Positions 34,495 through 43,451 of a DNA stretch of 64,000 bases are shown in pieces (the stretch's first letter is position 1; each line of letters starts with the position of its first letter). Source of the DNA: Shewanella sp. GD04112 (lineage in GTDB: Bacteria; Pseudomonadota; Gammaproteobacteria; Enterobacterales; Shewanellaceae); contig NZ_JAOEAL010000001.1 of assembly GCF_029835735.1 (NCBI RefSeq), forward strand, positions 620,001 through 684,000. Direction: 5' to 3'. The position numbers and the translations under genes are program-made. The notes beneath the pieces are model-generated. The model made no database searches and was not told where the DNA came from. It worked only from the letters and a program-made list of their open reading frames with translations.

Positions 34495-34652
34495 AGAATT
34501 GATAACCACCTGTGTAGTCTCATAAATTCAATTAGCTAGAGTATAACCTGAAGCGGCGTTGCAGAAGCAATTTTTGCTTGAGCTCGTGACGGCGACCGCG
34601 CACAGCAGTGCCTAGGCCCAGCCTACAGCCATACTTATCGTGAAGAGAAAAT

Positions 34653-34681
34653 AAAAACGCCCAGCATTTGCTGGGCGTTTG
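34653..34681 (-). terminator. intrinsic terminator of rapA
   Basis: Read on the minus strand, a perfect stem AACGCCCAGCA / TGCTGGGCGTT is followed by TTTA, about 50 bp after the rapA stop. Confidence 0.85.
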
Positions 34682-34732
34682 CATATTCGCTTAAGCGAGC
34701 CTAAGGAGACTCTTGCTTACCGTTATTACGGA

Positions 34733-37639
34733 TTAGACATGGCTAACCAGTACCATACGAATCGCGTCGAGCTGTAGCTGACTCGCGTCGAGGTAAGTGC
34801 TCAGTTCCTGCATTTGATTACGCAAGTATTCCAACTCTTCCTCACGGATATTTGGGTTAACCGCTTTCAAGGATTCTAAACGGTCCAATTCGCCCGTCAG
34901 TTGGCTGGTCATTTTCTCACGCGCCTGCGCCACTAACTCGTTCACTGCGGCTTGGGCATATTCTTCACCCTTAGCAAATAATGGATGCAGAATCGGTTGT
35001 GATGCTGTGACTAACTTGCTGCCAATATGGCGGTTAACCGCGCTTAACTGTTTGTCAAAGCTGGTGTAATCCACCTTAGCAGATAAATCGTTGCCGTTTT
35101 TATCCAGCAGTACGCGGATAGGCGTTGGTGGCAGATAACGATATAACTGGCTCGATTTAGGCGCCGAAGCATCCGCCATATAAATCAGTTCTAAGAACAG
35201 GGTGCCTGCGGGTAAGGCTTTGTTTTTCAAAATCGCGACGCTCGTCGTGCCTGTGTCAGAGCCAGTGATCAGATCTAAGCCTGTTTGCACTAACGGGTGC
35301 TCTTGGGTGATCAGGGCGATATCGTCACGGGAGAGCGCAGTATCACGGTCAAAGGTGACCGTCACGCCATCCTCGTGCAGTCCCGGATAGGTTGGGAACA
35401 TCATGTGTTCGCTTGGACGCAGGATGATAGAGTTCTCACCTTTATCTTCTTGATCGACACCGATAATGTCCCACAAGCGGATCACCGAACCAATCAGTTT
35501 AGTGTCCTGATCGCTTTGGGCTAAACGCTCGACAATCGCCTTGGCCTTATCGCCACCGTGGGAGTTGATTTCCAGCAGCTTATCGCGGCCTTGCTCCATA
35601 GCGTGTTTCAGTTCTTTGTAACGGCTTTGAGTGTGGTTGAGCAGATTGGTTAGCTCATCTTCATCCCCGCCGACGAGAACATTCAACAGATCTTCGGCAA
35701 ATTCACTGTACAGCACATGGCCACTTGGACAGGTGAGCTCGAAGGCATTCAGACCTTGGTGATACCAGTTGAGCAGACGCTCCTGCGCCGTATCTTGCAG
35801 ATAAGGCAGGTGAATTTGGATATCGTTCTTTTGACCGATACGGTCTAAACGGCCGATACGTTGCTCTAATAAATCTGGGTTCAATGGCAGATCGAACAGC
35901 ACTAAGTGGCTGGCAAACTGGAAGTTGCGACCCTCGGAGCCGATTTCAGAACAGATCAGCGCTTGGGCGCCGCCTTCTTCTTGGGCGAAGTAGGCTCCCG
36001 CCTTGTCGCGCTCGATGATCGACATGCCTTCGTGGAATACGGTAGCTTGAATGCCTTCACGGGTACGCAGGGCTTCTTCTAAGCTCAGGGCGGTATCGGC
36101 GCCACTGGCGATGATCAACACTTTCTTGCTGCGGTGCGACTTTAAAAACTCGATTAACCAATCCACGCGAGGATCGAACTTCCACCAACTGGCGCTGTTG
36201 TCTTCAAATTCTTGGTAGAGTTTTTCAGGGCTTAGGGCTTGTGCCGCTTTCGCTTCTAAGGTCTTACGACCACCCATCATCTCATTCACGCGGGCAGCGG
36301 TAAGATACTGCTCAGGCATTGCATGGGGATAGGCGTTGAAAATACGTTTCGGGAAGCCTTTTACCGAGGCGCGGCTGTTGCGATAAAGCACGCGACCTGT
36401 ACCGTGGCGGTCGAGCAACTCTTGCAGCAGTTCGCTGCGGGCCGCTTGTTGCAGTTCGTTATCAATATCTTCGGCTTGAATTAACCGAATGCTCGGCGCT
36501 ATGTCTTTCTCGCTGAGTAATTCGGTGAGGCTGTTGATGGCGGCATCGGATAATTTTGCGTCGCCCGCTAAGGCTTCGGCGGCAACGGCGACATCTTTGT
36601 AGCTGTTTTCTTCGACGAGGAAGGCATCGTAGTCGTAGAAACGATCCGGGTCGAGTAGGCGCAGGCGCGCAAAGTGGCTCTCATGGCCGAGTTGATCCGG
36701 TGTTGCCGTTAACAACAATACGCCAGGCACTACTTCGCTTAATGCTTCAACCACTTGGTAGGCACGGCTCGGGGCTTCTTCGGTCCACTCTAAGTGGTGA
36801 GCCTCGTCGACGACCAGCAGATCCCAGTCGGCATCGAGTGCTTGGTCGAGACGTTTCTTTTTACGCAGTAATTCGAGGGAACAAATCACTAACTGCTCGG
36901 TGTAGAAAGGATTGTCATGGTCGGCAAAGGCCTCGACACAACGGTCTTCATCAAATACCGAGAAGCGCAGGTTAAAGCGGCGCAGCATCTCTACTAACCA
37001 CTGGTGGCGCAGGGTATCCGGCACAATAATCAGCACCCGCTCGGCGCGGCCAGTGAGCAGTTGTTGATGGATAATCAGACCCGCTTCGATGGTTTTACCT
37101 AAACCTACTTCGTCGGCCAGCAATACACGCGGCGCATAACGGCGACCCACTTCATGGGCAATCCACATCTGGTGGGGGATAAGGCCGACGCGTGGACCTT
37201 GTAAGCCGAGTAAATCTGAGGTCGCCAGTTGATGACGCAGTAACTGGCATTGATAACGAATACCGAAACGGTCTAGGCGGTCAATCTGACCAGCAAACAG
37301 GCGATCCTGCGGTTTGTTAAAGCGAATGTTGTGGTTTAACAGGGTCTCACGCAGGCTGGTTTTATCACCTGTTTCGCTGTGGATTCCGTGGTAGACGACG
37401 AGGCCGTCTTTTTCGGTGAGTTCTTCAACCGAGAGGCTCCAGCCTTCATGGCTTTCAACCGTATCGCCAGGGTTGTATATGACACGGGTCAGGGGGGCTT
37501 CGTTGCGCGAGAACATACGGTTCTCACCAGTCGCAGGGAATAACACTGTGACCATACGGCCTTCAACTTGTACGACTGTTCCTAAACCAAGCTCTGACTC
37601 GGTATCACTTATCCAACGTTGTCCTAAGGCAAACGGCAT
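34733..37639 (-). CDS. rapA: RNA polymerase-associated Swi2/Snf2 ATPase RapA
   Basis: 968 aa, the same length as E. coli RapA (HepA). It begins MPFALGQRWISDTESELGLG, as in RapA. ATPase motifs are intact: Walker A LLADEVGLGKTIEAGLI, Walker B LLVVDEAHHLEW, LLLTATPDQLG, and the second lobe with SEIGSEGRNFQFASHLVLFDLPLNPDLLEQRIGRLDRIGQ. RapA binds core RNA polymerase and recycles it after termination. The gene stands alone with its own terminator and a 402-bp region to the divergent phoH-like gene. Confidence 0.96.
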   Translation of the reverse strand: MPFALGQRWISDTESELGLGTVVQVEGRMVTVLFPATGENRMFSRNEAPLTRVIYNPGDTVESHEGWSLSVEELTEKDGLVVYHGIHSETGDKTSLRETLLNHNIRFNKPQDRLFAGQIDRLDRFGIRYQCQLLRHQLATSDLLGLQGPRVGLIPHQMWIAHEVGRRYAPRVLLADEVGLGKTIEAGLIIHQQLLTGRAERVLIIVPDTLRHQWLVEMLRRFNLRFSVFDEDRCVEAFADHDNPFYTEQLVICSLELLRKKKRLDQALDADWDLLVVDEAHHLEWTEEAPSRAYQVVEALSEVVPGVLLLTATPDQLGHESHFARLRLLDPDRFYDYDAFLVEENSYKDVAVAAEALAGDAKLSDAAINSLTELLSEKDIAPSIRLIQAEDIDNELQQAARSELLQELLDRHGTGRVLYRNSRASVKGFPKRIFNAYPHAMPEQYLTAARVNEMMGGRKTLEAKAAQALSPEKLYQEFEDNSASWWKFDPRVDWLIEFLKSHRSKKVLIIASGADTALSLEEALRTREGIQATVFHEGMSIIERDKAGAYFAQEEGGAQALICSEIGSEGRNFQFASHLVLFDLPLNPDLLEQRIGRLDRIGQKNDIQIHLPYLQDTAQERLLNWYHQGLNAFELTCPSGHVLYSEFAEDLLNVLVGGDEDELTNLLNHTQSRYKELKHAMEQGRDKLLEINSHGGDKAKAIVERLAQSDQDTKLIGSVIRLWDIIGVDQEDKGENSIILRPSEHMMFPTYPGLHEDGVTVTFDRDTALSRDDIALITQEHPLVQTGLDLITGSDTGTTSVAILKNKALPAGTLFLELIYMADASAPKSSQLYRYLPPTPIRVLLDKNGNDLSAKVDYTSFDKQLSAVNRHIGSKLVTASQPILHPLFAKGEEYAQAAVNELVAQAREKMTSQLTGELDRLESLKAVNPNIREEELEYLRNQMQELSTYLDASQLQLDAIRMVLVSHV

Positions 37640-38041
37640 CTTAAATTCTCATCTCTGGGCGGACTCTAACAAAGGGCGCGTATGTTATATCAATACTAGG
37701 GATATTTGAATCGCCCTCTCACCCGTTAGAGCCTAATTCCCCACACACTAGATTACAAATTGAACAGTGAAGAAAATTCTCTGTAGTCGTACGATGATTT
37801 GTCATGCTACTGTCATATCGAGGGACCTACACTGCCCTCGAGTCACCGACTTAAACACAGGTTCGTTCGGTTGGCATTCAGAGAGAATGGTGCCAATATT
37901 AGTTTAAGCCGCTAGCCGTCTTTATTAAGTAGAGGCTTGAACTTTAAGATCATTCTTTACTTCGCCAACTGACATAGGAGCCATATCCACTCACCGGGAA
38001 AGAGATGTAGCATAAAAACAATCGAGCACTCTGGAGGCGCC
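37640..38041. other. intergenic region, 402 bp
   Basis: Divergent promoter region between rapA and the PIN-PhoH gene. It holds a Pho-box-like direct repeat (37799-37816). I see no ORF or RNA gene. Confidence 0.5.
37799..37816 (+). promoter_or_regulatory. Pho-box-like site
   Basis: Two 7-bp direct repeats TTGTCAT and CTGTCAT are separated by 4 bp, the exact layout of a PhoB box. A possible -10 element (TACACT, 37828-37833) follows 11 bp later, the spacing expected when PhoB replaces the -35 contact. The downstream gene is a PhoH-family protein, and E. coli phoH is itself in the Pho regulon. It should mark phosphate control of this gene. Confidence 0.6.
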
Positions 38042-39436
38042 ATGGAACAAGACGACAGAAAGTTGTTTGTACTGGATACCAATGTGTTACTACATGAACC
38101 TTTGGCGATCTATTCGTTTAAAGAGCACGATGTGGTCATTCCGATGACAGTGCTAGAAGAGCTAGACCAGATTAAAGATCGAAAGAGTGATGTGAGTCGG
38201 GATGCTAGGGTTGCCATACGGGCGCTGGAAGATACCCTAGGCGGTGATACAACACCGGAACAAATCATTAATGGTGTCCCTTTACCGAGTCGAGAAGGGC
38301 ATGCCGATGCGATAGGGGCGCTGTCTATTTTCCCTGACCATCTTGTCGATTTTACCCTAGGCGCCCTGCCGGGGGATGGCAACGATAACCGCATTATCAA
38401 TACCGCTCTGCACCTGCAAAACCTCCACCATCCACGTACCGTTGTGTTAGTGACCAAAGATATCAATATGCGTCTTAAGGCCAAGGGCGCGGGCATTCAA
38501 TTGGTTGAGGATTATCGAACCGACCAGCTGATCGATGATATTCGTTTCCTCAGCAAGGGCTTTTATCAATTCGAAGGGAATTTTTGGGAGCATTTAAACA
38601 AGGTATCCACCGAGCGCCATGGTCGACATACGATTCACGAAGTCCCCCTGAAAGATTTAGACAACGAACCCTTCTACATAAACCAGTATCTGATTGATAC
38701 CGAATCTGATTTTTGTGGTCGTGTCACCGAGCGTAGCGATACCCATCTGCATATTTTAGATCTGGGCCGCGAACGCTTAAAAAACCTCGAGGCGTGGGGC
38801 GTTAAACCTAAGAATGTTTACCAAGGGATGGCGTTGCAGGCGCTGCTCGATCCCGATATCGATCTGGTGATCTTAACGGGACCCGCGGGTTGCGGTAAAA
38901 CCTTATTAGCAATGGCGGCGGCATTGGAGCTGGTGGTGGAGCGCAATCGTTACGATAAGGTCATTGTGACTCGTAATACGCCAGAAATTGCCGAGTCCAT
39001 CGGCTTCTTACCCGGTACCGAAGAAGAGAAGATGATGCCATGGCTGGCGGCGATTACCGATACCTTAGAAGTGCTGCATAAGAATGATGTGAATCCCACT
39101 GGCAGTTTGAACTACATCATGGAGAAGGCGAATATCCAATTTAAGTCGATCAACTTTATGCGCGGCCGCTCGATCCAAAACTCCATCGTGCTCTTGGATG
39201 AATGTCAAAACCTGACGGCGTCGCAGATCAAAACCATGATCACTCGGATGGGAGAAGGCACAAAATTGATTTGTTGCGGTAACTTAGCGCAGATCGATTC
39301 GAATTATCTCACCGCGGTAACCTCGGGGTTAACCTACATTGTTGAACGCTTTAAAGACTTTGAAGGCAGCGCCAACCTGTACTTGAATGGGGTGGTGCGT
39401 TCACGCTTGGCCGAATACGCCGAAGAACATCTCTAG
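38042..39436 (+). CDS. PIN-PhoH fusion protein (PhoH2-like)
   Basis: 464 aa. An N-terminal PIN domain (about 8-145; FVLDTNVLLHEP, TVLEELDQIK, GNDNRIINTAL, VVLVTKDINMRLKA) supplies the acidic residues of a PIN ribonuclease. The PhoH ATPase domain follows (about 255-460) with Walker A GPAGCGKTLLAMA, Walker B SIVLLDECQN, and KTMITRMGEGTKLICCGN. Characterised PhoH2 proteins combine RNase and RNA-unwinding activity. The gene stands alone, with a Pho-box-like site about 230 bp upstream and a terminator after it. Confidence 0.88.
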   Translation: MEQDDRKLFVLDTNVLLHEPLAIYSFKEHDVVIPMTVLEELDQIKDRKSDVSRDARVAIRALEDTLGGDTTPEQIINGVPLPSREGHADAIGALSIFPDHLVDFTLGALPGDGNDNRIINTALHLQNLHHPRTVVLVTKDINMRLKAKGAGIQLVEDYRTDQLIDDIRFLSKGFYQFEGNFWEHLNKVSTERHGRHTIHEVPLKDLDNEPFYINQYLIDTESDFCGRVTERSDTHLHILDLGRERLKNLEAWGVKPKNVYQGMALQALLDPDIDLVILTGPAGCGKTLLAMAAALELVVERNRYDKVIVTRNTPEIAESIGFLPGTEEEKMMPWLAAITDTLEVLHKNDVNPTGSLNYIMEKANIQFKSINFMRGRSIQNSIVLLDECQNLTASQIKTMITRMGEGTKLICCGNLAQIDSNYLTAVTSGLTYIVERFKDFEGSANLYLNGVVRSRLAEYAEEHL

Positions 39437-39455
39437 CTATTTACTTTATTGTTAC

Positions 39456-39486
39456 AAAAGGTCTCACTCGTGGGACCTTTGTTTTT
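39456..39486 (+). terminator. intrinsic terminator
   Basis: A stem AAAAGGTC(t)CAC / GTG(g)GACCTTTG is followed by TTTTT, 20 bp after the PhoH stop. Confidence 0.8.
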
Positions 39487-39656
39487 ACGCATTTCTATGA
39501 TTTTTCAAGCAACTAATCATAGACTTTGACAGCCTTCGTACGGCAATTATTTGATGCGACTCGGGGTTTCTTCCTGCTAATATATGAAGCCATAAATGTA
39601 CTCAGTCACTTTTGCCACCGATGGCTAAAATCAAGCGCTGCAATCAAGGGTAGTGG

Positions 39657-42600
39657 ATGAAATCGAGTGAGCCGGATCTCCAATTAAAATCGCCGATCCA
39701 AAAGAACTATAACCGCGCCGTTTTTTATACCTATATCGGCGTGATTGTCCTGTCGTTGCTGACGGCATGGATGTTTTTCGATCGCCAGAAAACCCAGCAA
39801 ATGGAGCAGCGCGAAGAACAGGTCGAGCGTCACGTATTGCAAATCGACTTGCTGTTGGAGTCGAGCATCCGCGCGGTCAAGAGTCTGCGGGATGTGGCCG
39901 TGGATCACCTGCGCTTAGGTGAGCTAGTGCGTAAGGATCGTTTACCGCAATACGGCAAATTTAACGAGAGTGGTCAGTATTTTACCTTAGAGCCTAACTA
40001 CGCAAAGGGCGGTAAACCTTTTACCAACATGGGGCGGATCACGGGCGCAGGCTCCCTCGATGGCCGCAGCGATAAGTTCTACCAAGAGCTGGAAATGCTG
40101 TTCGAGTTGTCGCTGTCTTTCCCCGTCGCTAAGGAAGCTGCACCTAAAGCCTCGGCGATTTATTATTTATCGCGCCAGCGGATGATGTCCTACTTCCCTT
40201 GGACCAACGGCGACCAGCGTTTTAGGGATGAGCTGCTCAATAAGAAACAATTCCAATACGCTACCCCGGCGATGAACCCGCAGCGCAGCGTGTTTTGGAG
40301 TGAGGCCTATGTCGATTCGACGGGCAAAGGCTTGCTGACCACCTTAGGTGTGCCCGTTTATCTCGATGATGAGTTTATGGGCTCAATTAACCTCGATATG
40401 ACCTTGGCCTCATTGGCGCGGCAAATTCGGGTGTACTTCAAAATGCCGGGGACTGTGATCCTACTCGATCAGCAGAACAATATTTTGTCCCACAGCGACT
40501 TCGATGGCTCAGATATCAATCGGGTGTATCACATTAGCCAGCGTATTCCGTCTGAGCTGCATTCGCTCCCCGAGTCCGAATTGTTCGATGCCCATGAAGG
40601 CATTATTCGCAACGGTTACTATATTCACTCGGTTGCGCTGCATAACGCGCCGTGGCGCTTGTTGTATCTGCAAAATGAAGACGACCTGTTCCAAGATTCG
40701 GTCGAAAAACTGCAGCTGACCTTTATCCTAGTAGTGATCGCTCTGTCGGTGCTGGTCACCATAGTGCACTGGCAAACGCGCCGCTCCTTCGTGAGCCCAG
40801 CATCGCGCCTGTTGTCGCACTTAGAGGGCTGTTCCCAAGAGCCGCGTAAACCGCCGGAAAAAATCACTCCGGGGTGGGAACCTTGGTTCCTGCTGGTGAG
40901 CCGCATCTTTGAGGAAAACAAGCAATATACCCATCATTTGGCCGAGCAGAATAAGCGACTCGACAAATTGGTCGCGCGCCGCACCGAGCGCTTAAAAGAT
41001 GCGACCGAGCGCCGCGAGCGGGAATATGCGTTGTTGCGCTCCTTACTCGACTCCATCCCAGAAGCCATTGTCTTTAAAGATAAAGAAGGCAATTACCTCG
41101 GCTGTAACAAGGCTGCCGAGCGGATGCTGGGTTACACCGAAAGCGAGATGATTGGTCTGTCGTCGGAGGATTTAACCTCGCCAGAGATGGGCATTCGTAT
41201 TCGCGCCGAGGATGAGCAGATCTTAAAAGATCGCACGCCGCTGCGTTATCAAGAGAAAGTCGAGTTAGCGGGCAAACCTGTATTGCTCGATACCCTTAAA
41301 CTGCCTTTCTATAACCGCCGTGGCGAACTGCAAGGCTTGATTGCCGTGTGGCGCGACGTGACGCGTGAGTACGAGTCCGCCGAGCAGTTACGCCTGTCGG
41401 AGGAGCGTTACCATTTAGCGATGGACGCGGTAGAAGACGGTCTGTGGGACTGGTATCTGGATTCAGAGCATATTATTTGCAACCCATCCTATTATTCGAT
41501 GCTGGGCTATAAACCCAATGAATTCCCTGCGTTAGTGTCGGCTATCGACCAGCTGACGCATCCCGACGATAGGATTCGCGTCGAAGAATACCGTAATCAG
41601 TATCTACAAAATCCCGTCGATGCCTATGAGATCGAGTTTAGGATTTTAGGCAAAAACGGCAGTTATCACTGGGTGCTTTCCCGCGGCCGGGTGGTGGAAT
41701 TTACCGCCGATGGTCAGCCTAAGCGTATGGTCGGTACCCACAAGGACATCACGCGCCATAAGAGTAACGAAGTGGCACTGCTGGAGGCGAAGCAGGACGC
41801 GGAACTGGCGAACCTGTATAAGAGTGAGTTCTTGGCCAACATGAGCCACGAAATCCGCACGCCTATGAACGCCATTATCGGCATGTTGCAGTTAGCGCAG
41901 CGTACCTCGCTGACGGCGCAGCAGAAGGATTACCTCGAAAAGGCCGGATTCTCGGCGCAGTCGTTACTGCGGATTATTAACGATATTCTCGACTTCTCTA
42001 AGATTGAAGCGGGTAAGTTAGAGCTAGAGCGGGTGCCATTCCCACTGGATAAAGTGCTCGACCATGCCCTCGATCTCAATGCGCTTAAGGCGCAGGAGCA
42101 AGGCGTCGAGTTATTACTGTATGCGCCAGTCACGGCAGGCCTCATTCTTAAGGGCGACCCGCTGCGCTTAGGCCAAGTGTTGATTAACCTGTTATCGAAC
42201 GCGGTGAAGTTTACCCAATCCGGTGAGATTGAACTGGGCTGCGAAGATGTGGGCGAGCGCGACCATCGAATTACCTTAAAATTCTGGGTGCGGGATACGG
42301 GTATTGGGATCAGTAAAGATCAGCAGGAAAAACTGTTCGATGCCTTTGCCCAAGCCGATGGTTCGACGACCCGTAAGTACGGTGGTACGGGATTAGGTTT
42401 ATCGATCAGTAAGCATTTGGTCTCCATGATGGGTGGCAAGATGCAGGTGCAGAGTGAGTTAGGCGTTGGCAGTACCTTCAGCTTTACCATCAGCTTTGAG
42501 ATTGCCGAAGAGGCTAAGGTTGAGCCCTTAGTGGTGCCTGAAAAACTCAATAATTTACGCACACTTGTGGTGGATGATAACCCGACGGCGCTGCAAATTT

Positions 42601-43367
42601 ACTCAGCGTTGATGCGCGATTTCCACTTCGAGGTGGATACGGCAGCAAGCGGCGCCGAGGCGCTGTATAAGTTGTCGCGGGATCCTATCGATTTATTGTT
42701 GCTCGATTGGATGATGCCAGAGATGGATGGTGGCGATGTGATCAGCGCCATCGATACCATGGTGGCCGAAGGCCGTATCGCGAAACGCCCCATTATCATC
42801 ATGATGACCGCCTATGCGGCGGAACCTTTACAGCACGAAGTCGACAGTGCCAATGTGTTTGCCGTGTTGCAAAAACCCTTTAAGGCATCGAGTCTGTTCG
42901 ATGAGATCATCGCCGCCTTTGCCGATGAGCCAAGGCTTAATGTGGTGCAGCCTATTGATGAAGTGCCTGTCGAAGAGGGCGAACACACAGGGCTTGTGCT
43001 CTTGGTGGAAGATAACTTTATCAACCAACAGGTGGCGACTGAGCTGCTAAAGAGCGCAGGATACGAAGTCGTTGTTGCAGGGAATGGCCAAATTGCCCTC
43101 GATATTATCGACTCTCGCCCCTTCGATGCGGTATTAATGGATATTCAAATGCCAGTGATGGACGGGTTAACCGCGGTGCGGGCACTGCGTGAACGCTTTA
43201 GTGCCGACGTGCTGCCTATTATCGCTATGACGGCCCATGCGATGTCGGGCGATCGAGAAAAGAGTCTCGCGGCTGGGATGAATGCCCATATTACTAAGCC
43301 GATAGTGTTAACTGAACTGTTTGAAACCTTATCGCATTGGATAAAACATAAGAATAATCATCATTAA
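39657..43367 (+). CDS. hybrid histidine kinase (Cache-PAS-PAS-HisKA-HATPase-REC-REC)
   Basis: 1236 aa. A membrane helix (about 23-42), an extracytoplasmic double-Cache-type domain (about 43-350) and a second helix (about 352-372) form the sensor. Two PAS domains follow (about 465-575 and 590-705). The HisKA domain carries His731 in NMSHEIRTPMNAI. The HATPase domain has NLLSNAVKFTQ, VRDTGIGI and GGTGLGLSI. Two receivers end the protein: the first with Asp1017 (LLLDWMMPEMDGG), the second with Asp1162 (AVLMDIQMPVMDG). There is no Hpt domain, so the phosphate must leave through a separate Hpt protein. It stands alone; the signal is unknown. Confidence 0.9.
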   Translation: MKSSEPDLQLKSPIQKNYNRAVFYTYIGVIVLSLLTAWMFFDRQKTQQMEQREEQVERHVLQIDLLLESSIRAVKSLRDVAVDHLRLGELVRKDRLPQYGKFNESGQYFTLEPNYAKGGKPFTNMGRITGAGSLDGRSDKFYQELEMLFELSLSFPVAKEAAPKASAIYYLSRQRMMSYFPWTNGDQRFRDELLNKKQFQYATPAMNPQRSVFWSEAYVDSTGKGLLTTLGVPVYLDDEFMGSINLDMTLASLARQIRVYFKMPGTVILLDQQNNILSHSDFDGSDINRVYHISQRIPSELHSLPESELFDAHEGIIRNGYYIHSVALHNAPWRLLYLQNEDDLFQDSVEKLQLTFILVVIALSVLVTIVHWQTRRSFVSPASRLLSHLEGCSQEPRKPPEKITPGWEPWFLLVSRIFEENKQYTHHLAEQNKRLDKLVARRTERLKDATERREREYALLRSLLDSIPEAIVFKDKEGNYLGCNKAAERMLGYTESEMIGLSSEDLTSPEMGIRIRAEDEQILKDRTPLRYQEKVELAGKPVLLDTLKLPFYNRRGELQGLIAVWRDVTREYESAEQLRLSEERYHLAMDAVEDGLWDWYLDSEHIICNPSYYSMLGYKPNEFPALVSAIDQLTHPDDRIRVEEYRNQYLQNPVDAYEIEFRILGKNGSYHWVLSRGRVVEFTADGQPKRMVGTHKDITRHKSNEVALLEAKQDAELANLYKSEFLANMSHEIRTPMNAIIGMLQLAQRTSLTAQQKDYLEKAGFSAQSLLRIINDILDFSKIEAGKLELERVPFPLDKVLDHALDLNALKAQEQGVELLLYAPVTAGLILKGDPLRLGQVLINLLSNAVKFTQSGEIELGCEDVGERDHRITLKFWVRDTGIGISKDQQEKLFDAFAQADGSTTRKYGGTGLGLSISKHLVSMMGGKMQVQSELGVGSTFSFTISFEIAEEAKVEPLVVPEKLNNLRTLVVDDNPTALQIYSALMRDFHFEVDTAASGAEALYKLSRDPIDLLLLDWMMPEMDGGDVISAIDTMVAEGRIAKRPIIIMMTAYAAEPLQHEVDSANVFAVLQKPFKASSLFDEIIAAFADEPRLNVVQPIDEVPVEEGEHTGLVLLVEDNFINQQVATELLKSAGYEVVVAGNGQIALDIIDSRPFDAVLMDIQMPVMDGLTAVRALRERFSADVLPIIAMTAHAMSGDREKSLAAGMNAHITKPIVLTELFETLSHWIKHKNNHH

Positions 43368-43376
43368 TTGTTTGCC

Positions 43377-43396
43377 CGGGGCCAATGATGGCCCCG
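43377..43396. terminator. GC-rich hairpin
   Basis: A stem CGGGGCC / GGCCCCG over 6 nt lies between the hybrid kinase and the metalloprotease. There is no T-run, so it is a weak terminator candidate or an mRNA hairpin. Confidence 0.4.
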
Positions 43397-43451
43397 CGTG
43401 GTTCACTTATTGTGTAACATGACCATGTAGACAGCCTAATCAGGAGGAAAG

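Noticed and set aside
36556..36975. 139-codon open frame opposite rapA, very rich in Arg
   Set aside because: The Arg/Gly/Leu-rich composition is what an antisense read of this coding sequence gives; no start signal is seen.
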